From Cornus controversa (taxonomy: Eukaryota; Streptophyta; Magnoliopsida; Cornales; Cornaceae): DNA of 64,000 nt. The notes under the pieces were generated by a model. That model ran no database searches. It was not told the DNA's origin and saw only the letters and a program-made list of their open reading frames with translations. The translations under genes and the position numbers were made by a program. Positions 33,401-42,248 of the stretch are shown piece by piece; within the stretch, counting starts at the first letter, position 1; every line of letters starts with the position of its first letter. The stretch covers positions 87,447,033 to 87,511,032 of the forward strand of contig CM048845.1 in assembly GCA_026545225.1 (NCBI GenBank), given 5' to 3'.

Positions 33401-36400
33401 TGATATGCCCAACAAAAGATGGTTCCATTAAATGGGGATTGTTGCACCTGATCTGACACATCAAATGGTATCAAAGCTGATCATTCGAAAACCAATTATT
33501 GTCAGATAAACTAACCTGAAAGTTGGACATATAGGCCTTGAAGTAAATGCGCGCACACACAACGTCTATGCAAATGTGCATGCTTTAAAATTTCAATAAT
33601 AATTGATTTATTAATTGAAATAAAGAAAAAATATAGAAAGAAAAAAGATAAAAAAAACTCCCCCAGAGACAGTATAAGAGCAAATATAAGGATACCCAAC
33701 TCAAAGTAGGTACAAGATATAACCTGAAATGTAGAAGCATCACATTGGATTCTAAATGGTATCAGATAGTCGCAAAGAACAACAAGGAGGTCTCATCTAA
33801 GCTAAAGAATTTGCTTTCAAATTATACCATCTAAGGAACTAAAGAGAGGAACAATCTAGTGCTTTTCAAAACCATATTGCTAATGGTACTTTACTTATCA
33901 AAAAACATATTGCCAACGGCATAGCATAGTTCTCCGTATTGGCCAATTCTCAGTGACTCGGCTGAGTTGTGCTAGACTCGGCCAAGTCCGATACTCACTG
34001 ATATATCGGTGAGAATCAAAATCACATGAGGCTCTGACGAATCCCTTGAGAATCAGCTGAGACCCTGGAAACTCAGTCAAGTTAGCACATCTGAGGTTGT
34101 GTAAGGTCAATAAAATTGCACGACTGCAATAATAGATTCTGTTACATTAAATCTGATATGGTCCGCATCCATTAGACAGCACGGCGTCTTTGAACCATGT
34201 GGAATAGGGATGCTCTATACGTCATTAGATGAAATTTGCCAAATCTCATATATCCAATCAGGTCCATGCACTAGAGTTCAATTAAACTCCAAAGGATAGC
34301 AAGAAAGTCTGCCATGGTAGAGTCCCCAAGCTGCTGGATGAAAAAATAAAACCTTATTATCACCTTAATAATCTTTGCAACCCCCATCCCTTGCCTGATT
34401 TCTCAAAACAAGGTTACTGAGAGAACAAATATCACTCATTAAGCTTTAGATATTATTGATAAATAAAATTACAGGGGCAATTTTGTAATTTCATGTCTAA
34501 AAGTAATAAAATAAATAGGGATGTGGGATTCAAGTCAAGCCTTGCTCTCTCTCATATGTTTCTCTGTCAATCTCTTCTCTTCTCTTCTCCATTTATGCCT
34601 ACTAAACATGGTATCAGAGTGATAAAATTAAATTTAAACTTCTCTTTTCTTCCACTTTTCTCCCGTTTGCTGTATATTTTCCCAGAGAAGAGTACCAGAA
34701 GCAAAAGAGGATTGATTAGAACAAATTTTGACAATGTCCATATGGACATGTTCATACCATACAAACTGTATGAACACCATGCCCATACTTTCTATGAACA
34801 CCCTGTCTGTTAAGTGTACAAAACCACCCTCTCTGATGTTGTCTTTTGTTAGCATTTTGCTTTCTGCCTCCTGTTCTCCTTAAGATTTGAGTTTTGAAGT
34901 GATTGTATAAGCCAAAACCCTCATTTTCAAGCTTTCAGCTTCAGTCATAGTCAACTGAGTCAAGCTTCAAATCCCTGATTGTTTTATAAATAGCAATCTA
35001 ATCCTGATAATATCAATGACTAGAATTCACCACCAAAACAAAGAAAGGCATCATCAAAACATTTCAACAATGAAACAACACTTCCACACCTGTTTCTAAA
35101 AGATCCTATGATGTTTTTACACTCGATCATCCAAAAATGGCTCAAAAAGCGGAAGACCACAACAACTTAACATTTCATGGCTAGAATTATGATCTCAGGA
35201 AAGATGACTTGTCAGCCAGAATAACCCATGAATACCAGCCAAACTAAAGATGGAAAAAAGAAGTGCCTAGTCAAAAACCAGTGGAGGAAAAGGCAATGCG
35301 CATAGCAGGCAGTTTTTAGCATAGATACCACCTTATCCATTATGCTTCTTGATCATGTCGCGTTCAGAATGAAGATCCAACATAAATTCAGGAAGAAGAA
35401 AAAAATCCAACATAAAGCTTGGATCTCAGAGGCAGCAAAATTGCTCGGAAAGAAGGATCAAAATGCTTCCCCTTTCTTTTTATGTTGTTGCCTTTCAAAC
35501 AAATCCCATCATTTAAAGAAAGGACAAAATGGTAAGATCATATAGTACACTCTTCCTTCCATCTTTCCTTCCTACTCAACCACACAACAAGAGGGGAAAG
35601 ACATATTCCTATCCTTAGGGTAGCTTTTCCATGCTTCGTACCTTCACTTCCTTTTAAATTTCCATCCTTTGTACCAAATAAATCAATAAGTAACCATCTC
35701 CCACTGCTAATCTAAAATGGGTACGATAGCAGATGTTAGCTGATAAATAGATTCTAAAGGACATCCTTGGACCTCTAAAATAGTTGGACCGCATCCAACA
35801 ATAGATTCAATCTTAGTAGCCAATTTGAGAAGCAATTTCCAAACAAACAACATTAAGGCTCAAAATTGAACAAGCCAGAGGCAAAAAAGAAAACAAAACA
35901 ATGCATTACAATCGGACTATACAAACAGTACATAGAAGATAAGACAAAAGGATGAACACAAAAGATGCAAACCATAACTTCATCAAATAGCCTACCTTAA
36001 TTATAGGAAAAATGGCATTAAACCAAAATTGAAAAATCTATTATTTTAATGACAAAAAACATTATTTCAAGTTCTAATCTAAGTTATAAATTAGATTTAA
36101 GATTAATGTCGTTTAGGTCATCTAATATAATAGAATGCAGCTTGGTCTGATCACTGATGTTTGTGTTCCCAAAGAAGGAGGGACAGATATTAAGGACACC
36201 TATGGAACATTTGCCAAATCTCATTCAATTCTCTATGGGCAGGGTGGATTAAATGTTATATTATAAAAGAAAAAAAAATTAGACTTTTAAGATCCCTGGG
36301 AAATGCTCTTGAAGCTGGAGAAAGGTTTTACAGCTCGAGATATAATGAGGTTGAAAATCAAACACTTTATTGGTAATGAAATTTACTTCATTGTGGTTTG

Positions 36401-39305
36401 ATAATTGGCTCCCGAGTGGTCATATCATCTTATCTAAACAGGTGGGTATGAATAGTGATACTGATTGGTGGTTAATGCAAAGGTTACAGACATAATGCTT
36501 GATAGTTCTTGGCAATGGCCTACAATAAGTTAAGATAACTTGATGGATTTGAGGTCTGAGACTATGCAAGTGAACCTTACCAATGTAGATAATGAAGATA
36601 AAGTGGTTTGGGATTCAAAAGATAGTTCAAAGAGGAAGAAACGGAGAGTTCCTTGGTCTTCTCTGGTTTGGTCTGCAATGGCTATCACTAAATGTGTCAT
36701 TATTATGTGGCTTCCAACAAGGGGCAGACTGCAAACTCAAGATAGATTGAAAAACACAGGGCAGCTTGACTCTATGAGCTGTGTTGTCTGCAGGGTACAA
36801 TATCGCAGCTGTTAGACTCAGATTTTTCCCTCTTACTAAGATCCATTCATCCCAGTCTAACCTTTGGATCCAACGAGAATGAGGGCTATCTGATTTTATT
36901 TTTCCCAGTAAATATCTGATTCTATTTTTCTGGATAGGTTCCTAGTTGGTTATCTTCTCTTTTATGCAGTGGCAGAGCTAGGAATTTACTTCAGTGGAGG
37001 CAACCTTTAAGAATAGAGTTTTGCTAGTTGGGCTCTGCCCAAGCTGAATACAGACATGCAGGGGTGAGACCCACCATGATTGTGGTGGATCTCACTCCCG
37101 CATGTTTCTATTCAGCTTGGGCCGAATCGACCTAAAAGAAATTTTCATTAATAATAATACGATAAAAGAAAAAATTGAACCAAAAGAATAACTGCAAAAC
37201 TAAAGTATAGATTGATAATATTACACATTTATATATTTTACAATCTTTCTCTCTCCCCCCCTCCCCCCCTCTCTCTCCCTCTGCGGTGATATATATACAC
37301 ACACTTTTTAACCAAAAGTCAAACTACTCATTACTTATATATATAGTTTGACTTTTAGTTAAAAAGCTTGTGGTGTGGAGCCCACTGAGGAGAAAAGTTA
37401 TAGGTCTCTTTTGAATTTGGAGTAATAAGAGTTTCTTTTAGAATATTGTTGGGTCTCTTTTGAGAATTTTGTAGGTTCCCAGTGGGGGCATTTTTATAAT
37501 TATTAAAACTTTTACATACAAAATCAAAATAATAAGAAAGTCCAGTGGGGGGGGGGGGGGGGGGGGGGCTGCCCCACTGAACCCCATGTGACTTCGCCAT
37601 TGCTTTTATGGTTCTTTTTTGCAACAGATATTTCCTGCTTTTCGTCCAGAGAGAGAACTTTTTTCTGTGGTTAATGGTATCTGTTTCTTTTGTTTCTCTT
37701 ATTGGTATATAGTCTGTTGGGAATTGTCTCTCAAATTCCTAGTGTAAATAGATTTCTATTTTAGAGTTGTATTTTATTAGGTAACTTCTTGTTTGGCAAG
37801 TCTTGGACTCCAAGGATTGTAATCCTTGTGCAACAAAGAATTAGGTTTGGAACTCTATAAAGTATTGGGTTGAGATGTGTGAGATTGATAGAGATGTAGT
37901 CTCATAAAGAAACTCTTGTATAGAGGCAATACTCTCGTTGTAATTGAGAAGTCGCAACTCTTGTGTAGAGGTAGTACTCTTATTGTTTTGAGAGGACAAC
38001 TCTTACGTAAAGGTAATACTTTCATTGTTTTGAGAGGGCACTTGGTAAGAGAATTTTTGTTTAGAATTTGTGATTTCATTTTGAGTGAGATTGGGTAAAT
38101 AAGGGTTAAGGGTTGAGTGTTGAGTGTACTCTTGATACAATCTTTCAACTTGTAATGTTACAATCTATATAGTGAAATCGGACTCTCCGTGGACGTAGGC
38201 TTGTTTAGCCAAACCACGTATAATTTTTGGTGTGTTCTTTCAAATTGCTTTGTGCTTGTTTACTTATCGTCACATCATAATATTTGGTGGTACGTGATCA
38301 GAGGCTTTTTTCTCAACAGAGTCTATTCCTTTTGCTTTGCTCACTCTCTTTGTATGTAGGAAGGTATGGCTTCCTTCATATTTTTGTATTATTTTTTGTT
38401 GGTTGATACAGTTTTTTCTCTCTGTATATAGGAAGGTATGCCTTCCTTCATATTTTTGTATTATTTTTTGTTTGTTAATACAATTATTCTTACTTATCAA
38501 AAAAATACATATAGAATGCAGCATGAAGTTTAAAAACCAATGAAATATCAAAGTGTCTCTTCATTGACATCTAGTTGACAGTTAGACCTAAAACTAAACC
38601 ATTTCAATATCAGAAAAGGTACCTTAAAAAAAACAACAAAAGTAAATGATGCGTCAAAGATTAAGATGGACAGTTGCTTACTTCAATCAGATATTACTTT
38701 CCGTACTTAACAAATTATTGAATAACTTATAAATCAAGATGAAAAGAATTAAACCTTAGAAACAATAGTTCCACAATCTGCCTCGACTTGTCGAAACTTT
38801 GGGGTGTTTGGAAATGCACAAACCAGGAGGGTGCAATCAGAGTTCCAGTCAGGTTGATATTGTGCTCCCATTTCTAGAGCCTGAGACCGTAATACACTGC
38901 GCTCAGGATTAACAAACCCTGAGAGTACGAATACAACCCCTTCCTACACAAATCATGATTACAATTTCAGTTCTGCAGCTAATGACAAACTGACAAAAAA
39001 CCACGTAGATTGGTAAAGCCACATTGAGATTACTTTACTACCAGAAGTTTGGGGGAGTTTTTGGCATCCAAACTCAATGAAGAAGATTTTACATTTCTTT
39101 GGTTTTTCTTGGAAGGTGTACTACCACCGTGTGCTTTGCCACACTCTTTAACTTGTTCATGTGTTTCCCCTTCACTACTTTCCACGTGTCCAACAACATC
39201 AGCTGGTTTATTTCCATGAGATTTAATCTCATTTTCTCTTGAACTCATCCAAGAAGGGAGATTTCGTTTCACAGTCTTATTAGCACCATTGTCAAGGCTC
39301 GTCAT
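27488..39305 (-). CDS. XRCC1: XRCC1-like single-BRCT DNA repair scaffold
   Basis: Nuclear scaffold of base-excision and single-strand-break repair; in plants it is also linked to active DNA demethylation. Seven coding exons (high to low): 39305-39042, 38943-38755, 33303-33192, 31100-31015, 30736-30623, 30159-30073, 27823-27488. All joins are GT-AG and total 395 codons plus stop. Residues 1-88 are a basic, Ser-rich leader containing KRNLPSWMSS. A BRCT domain spans about 89-175, with GVVFVLSGFVNPERS, PNTPKFRQVE and the conserved Trp in EWISECY. A plant-XRCC1 helical block follows (VKKWATDDLSKTVSWLESQE), then a basic NLS-like segment at about 346-358 and the diagnostic acidic C-terminus YDSDETIEMTEEEIDLAYN. 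As in other plant XRCC1 proteins there is no N-terminal Pol-beta-binding domain and no second BRCT. The ATG at 39305 is the first in frame, with a TAA 30 bases upstream in the same exon. The exon 1 donor (39042 or 39039) and exon 5 acceptor (30736 or 30733) each have an in-phase alternative. Confidence 0.93.
28390..29500 (+). mobile_element. LINE 3' fragment in XRCC1 intron 6
   Basis: Degenerate LINE ORF2 C-terminus. Upstream it reads SRFWKQILDIREVMPANLQF and FKVGNGNDIKLFLDPWWNG with stops. The frame 28860-29453 then gives KGRPAAGYTTCLILQNKIQR and the zinc-binding zf-RVT motif (CHNCLNGDDTIEHLFFNC). It ends in an A-rich tail near 29485-29500. The reverse transcriptase core is absent, so it is a dead 5'-truncated copy, antisense to XRCC1. 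Confidence 0.8.
29505..29665 (-). repeat. SINE (Au-like tail)
   Basis: On the minus strand it contains CACTTTGTGCAAAATAATGC and CAAAATTAGGCATGTCTC, preceded by GGGAATGCAGGTTTGAGTAT, a B-box-like region. It abuts the A-rich tail of the LINE at 28390-29500. A T-run (29650-29664) lies at its other end. Confidence 0.5.
30287..30330. repeat. Poly-C tract and (CCA)n microsatellite
   Basis: A run of 21 C (30287-30307) followed by about eight CCA/ACC units, inside XRCC1 intron 5. The exact C-run length may be a sequencing estimate. Confidence 0.85.
31101..33125. other. XRCC1 intron 3, no gene seen
   Basis: AT-rich intronic DNA. No transposon protein or clear terminal repeat could be identified. Confidence 0.4.
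33138..33190. repeat. (CA)n then (GA)n microsatellite at the XRCC1 exon 3 donor
   Basis: A CA tract (about 33138-33148) and a GA tract (33167-33190). Read on the gene strand, the intron starts GT then runs CTCTCTCTCT, so the microsatellite begins within the splice donor at 33191-33190. Confidence 0.85.
33925..34199 (-). mobile_element. hAT-like MITE, CATRGTTC family, copy 2
   Basis: Ends are CATAGTTC at the left and GAACCATG at the right (8-bp inverted repeat, one mismatch). The body is the reverse complement of 8554-8814, sharing the ACTGATATATC motif. Flanking octamers cggcatag and tggaatag match at 6 of 8 positions. It lies in XRCC1 intron 2. Confidence 0.65.
34420..34620 (+). mobile_element. 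Copia LTR end with primer binding site
   Basis: A CT-rich leader (34540-34590) ends ACTAAACA at 34608 and is followed at once by TGGTATCAGAGT (34609-34620), a near-perfect methionine-tRNA primer binding site. No gag or pol sequence follows, so this is a fragment; its left boundary is approximate. Confidence 0.55.
34621..36280. other. XRCC1 intron 2, non-coding
   Basis: AT-rich, no recognisable coding sequence. Part of it just after the primer binding site may be retrotransposon leader, but I cannot delimit it. Confidence 0.35.
36967..37602. mobile_element. Non-autonomous hAT element with an 8-bp target-site duplication
   Basis: Left end CAGTGGCAGAGC and right end GACTTCGCCATTG form an imperfect inverted repeat (CARTGGC core). 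The octamer cttttatg occurs immediately on both sides (36959-36966 and 37603-37610), a perfect hAT-type duplication. Inside are a roughly 35-bp inverted repeat around 37027-37127 (GGGCTCTGCCCAAGCTGAAT against ATTCAGCTTGGGCCGAATC) and a 22-base G run. Confidence 0.8.
37547..37568. repeat. Poly-G tract (22 G)
   Basis: Uninterrupted G run within the hAT MITE. Runs like this are prone to length error in assemblies. Confidence 0.85.
37715..38318 (+). mobile_element. LTR (probable solo or truncated copy)
   Basis: Starts TGTTGGGAATTGTCTC. It carries the LTR-typical GGACTCTCCGTGGACGTAG / AGCCAAACCACGTATAA block (38179-38222) and ends TCTCAACA. Flanking pentamers tagtc and gagtc differ by one base. 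A degraded primer-binding-site-like GGTACGTGATCAGAGGC occurs at about 38289, so the right part may be internal sequence. Three diverged AACTCTT(G/A)(T/C)GTA(G/A)AGGTA-type units repeat near 37912-38030. Confidence 0.55.
38350..38495. repeat. Tandemly duplicated LINE 3' terminus, about 73-bp unit
   Basis: TATGTAGGAAGGTATGGC and TATATAGGAAGGTATGCC start two adjacent units. Both continue with TTCCTTCATATTTTTGTATT, then ATTTTTTGTT and a (G)TTAATACA-like end. Confidence 0.75.
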
Positions 39306-39339
39306 TGGATCAGACGTGTCAAATAATGCTTCTTAGTAA
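39306..39339 (-). other. XRCC1 5' UTR segment of the ATG exon
   Basis: On the minus strand a TGCAG acceptor at 39342-39340 is followed by 34 bases and then the XRCC1 ATG. The in-frame TAA near the start of this segment shows it is untranslated, and the acceptor implies an upstream non-coding exon. Confidence 0.55.
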
Positions 39340-39935
39340 CTGCAAACATCAAATCACAAAATAAACTGAATATGGACTGATTTGCTAACATGAACTCGTT
39401 CTTCTAGTTCTACATAAAGATTAAATCTATAAAGTAAAGAAATTGCCCATTGTGATACCACAAAATAAATCTGCACAAGTAATTTTCATCGACTGCAGAA
39501 ATCATTCCAGCACAAAAAACAATTAGCAGATGAAATTTTACAATTATGATAACATGTGAAGTAATGAACAGCATTAACAAACAAATTACTCATGCCTAAA
39601 GGGAGCATATATATTCAAATGAACTAGATTAAGATCAAAATAATCTTCAGTCCCTTGTCCCGGCATATGGAATGGAACAATAAAGTGTCCCACCTTTCCA
39701 CGTAATCAAAAGTCAAGTCTTTAGCACCAAGCTAGGGAATGCAAAACTTGGCTTGGATCAAGGATGGGCTCTTGGTCACAGAAGGGAATTAGTTCTAGTT
39801 TGAAAATTAATTTCTCAGTTACTTTGAGTTATGTAGGATGCGTTCATTGTAATCAAATCAGCTGTGGTAAAATATGATGAGAGGGAAATAAGATTAAAGG
39901 AAATAAACACCATGGACCAATAATGTGGCTAGAAA

Positions 39936-40505
39936 TCAATTATCAACGTCTTTCACGTCCTTGGGACCTTTGAAAGGATTAACAAAATATAATCCACCGG
40001 CTAGGAAGATATACAGTAATGCAAGTACATTCAGTTAAATAGGGTAACACATACTAATATAGTTGTGTCTCAAACCAACTCGCCCTCCCTCATTTGTATT
40101 TTAAAAACTTAATATCTGACACAACTACTTTAATAAATTCCTCACTTTCTTCTCCTTGTCCTCCATTGATTAGTTCTCAAAAAATGAAATTCACTCTAAC
40201 TAAGACAAATCATTATATTAAGTTCAGATGAGTTGGGGCTTTCTTTATGGAAATCAAGTATCAACTTCTTTCACGTTCTTAGGATCTTTGGAAGGAGAAA
40301 AAGACATATTCCACCGCCAGCAAGATAGATAGTAATGCCCATGTATTTTGTTCATTTGGCTGACATATTTTTTTATAATCCCATCTCTAACCGGCTCCCT
40401 CTCTCTACCTTGTGTAGCAGTGCACAGATAGCATTTAATATATAATATCTGACTCAACTACTTTTATAAATTCGGCAATCTCTTCGGCTTTACCCTCCAT
40501 TGGTT
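39936..40505. repeat. Diverged direct duplication, about 310-bp period
   Basis: 39936-40190 and 40249-40505 share an ordered series of phrases: GAAATCAA(T/G)TATCAAC(G/T)TCTTTCACGT, TCCACCG(G/C)C(T/C)AG, AGTAATGC, AATATCTGAC(A/T)CAACTACTTT and CCTCCATTG(A/G)TT. It lies upstream of the XRCC1 ATG, in its probable first intron. Confidence 0.6.
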
Positions 40506-40559
40506 TCTTTGAAGATCAGATGAATATAACAACATGGTATTCAGATAAGCCAAACTGTT

Positions 40560-42248
40560 TTATTTTTTATTTTTTATTTTTTTTTTATAAATAAAAGTTC
40601 ATTTAAAGGAGCCCAAACGGGGAACGCATCCCAATGAACAACAAAATCAAAGTCAAAGTCTTAAACTATCAACAAAAGTTAGAAGTGACTCCGAAGATTT
40701 ACAAAAGAATCCCTCCGACCAAAAGAATAAAGACCTAAGAAAAGAGCATCTAAAGGCTTCCCAGGGCTGCTCTTTATCATCAAAAGATCTCTTGTTCCTC
40801 TCATTCCATAAGGCCCACCATAAGCAATGAGGGGCAACCCTCCACTTATGTCTAGCATCATGTCGCACCCGAGAACCATCCCAAACTGTAATACAATTTA
40901 CCACCGACTTGGGCATGATCCACTGCACTCCAAAAATACCGCAAATCAAATCCCATCCCTCCTTAGCTCTGGGACAATGAAAGAGGAGATGATCAACAGT
41001 TTCCTACTCCCGTTTACACATACAACACCAATTCGCCAATATGTGCCCTCTCTTTCTTAGATTATCAATAGTCAAGATCTTCCCCATGGAAGAAAACGCT
41101 GCCCACACAAAGAAGGCCACCTTCAAAGGAGCCCTAGATCGCCAAATACCTTTCCACAAGAAAGGAGGCCCACGGGAATCAACCAAACTCCGACAAAATG
41201 ACTGGACCTCTAATCTCCCATGACTCGTGCCAGTCCAGACCAACTCATCGCACCCCGCCCCAGGATAGACCTGTCTGTAAAGGAAGGCCAAAAACTCCGT
41301 CATTTCCTCCATTTTCCAGTCATACAGGAGCCTCTCAAACTGAACATCCCAAACCAGTTGTCCTCCATCAAGATGATAGCACTAAGCGACCCTTGCCTGT
41401 CTATCTACTGCGATTCTGGCTAGTCTCGGATAGATACCCTCCAGAGGTCTCTCACCACACCAATGATCATTCCAGAAATTCACAAACCTTCCATCCCTAA
41501 CCCTAAATCGAATGTGCTTTGAGAACTCATTCCAACCACTTGCAATGTACCTCCATAACCCAACCCCAACTGGAGTTCTCAACGTCAGCGAACACCATAC
41601 CCTCAATCCTCTCCATATTTAAGACATATAATCCGCCTCCAAAACTTGTCTCTCTCCGTCCCAAACCGCCAAAGCCACTTACCCAATAAAGCTTTGTTGA
41701 AAAGGTTCAAATTCCACACCCCTAGCCCTCCCCTTTGAATAGGACGACAAATTTGCTCCCATCTTACTAGATGATATTTAGGTTCCTCCCCCAAGCCACC
41801 CCATAGAAAGTTCCCCTGAAGCCTTTCCAACCTCCTTAAAACAGAAGCCGATAATAGGAATAAGGACATAAAGTAGGTAGGAAGGCTCGAAAGCGTGCTC
41901 TTCATCAAAATAAGTCTACCCCCTTTTAAAAGATACTGTTTCTTCCACCCAACTAACCACCTCTCGAAGCGCTGCACAACAGGATCCCAAGAAGAGGCTC
42001 TCCGCGCCTTCACACTTAACGGAAGTCCCAAGTAAGTCAAAGGAAAGGAGCCCACTCTACAACCCAAAACGTTTGCCAAATGATCAATCCCTTCCACATC
42101 CCCCACAGGAGCAATCTCACTCTTTCCAAAATTCACCTTCAAACCCGAGACAGCCTGAAAACACAACAACTCCTCTCAGGTATCTCAATTGCCTCAACTC
42201 TGCGACACAAAACACAATATTGTCATCTGCAAAGAGCAAATGAGAGAC
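40560..42248 (-). mobile_element. LINE, 3' portion (reverse transcriptase end, zf-RVT, poly-A)
   Basis: On the minus strand, reading down from 42248, it starts with the RT catalytic motif LLFADD and then continues through LKVNFGKSEIAPVGDVEGID, FPLTYLGLPL and YLLKGGRLILMKSTLSSLPT. Next come the endonuclease-distal region and zf-RVT (WCCMCKRE, stop, ETVDHLLFHCPRAKEGW), the C-terminal tail (PHCLWWALWNERNKRSFDD) and an A-rich tail (T/A-rich at 40558-40590 on the plus strand). Frameshifts and stops make it non-functional. It continues across the hAT insertion at 46627-47022. Confidence 0.85.
42241..42248. repeat. Target-site duplication, left copy (tgagagac)
   Basis: The octamer tgagagac directly precedes the hAT terminus TAGGGATGGCAA and is repeated exactly at 46627-46634. 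Confidence 0.95.

Larger units (their letters stand above)
36290..38510 (+). mobile_element. LINE 3' fragment interrupted by an hAT MITE and an LTR
   Basis: ORF2 C-terminal remnants run from 36290 to 36830 with stops. They include WFDNWLPSGHIILSKQ and the zf-RVT-type region SLVWSAMAITKCVIIMWLPTR and RLQTQDRLKNTG. The 3' UTR resumes between the two insertions (37611-37709). It ends with a duplicated terminal block, TAGGAAGGTATG(G/C)CTTCC, then TTTGTATTATTTTTTGTT, near 38505. It lies in XRCC1 intron 2, antisense to the gene. Confidence 0.7.
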
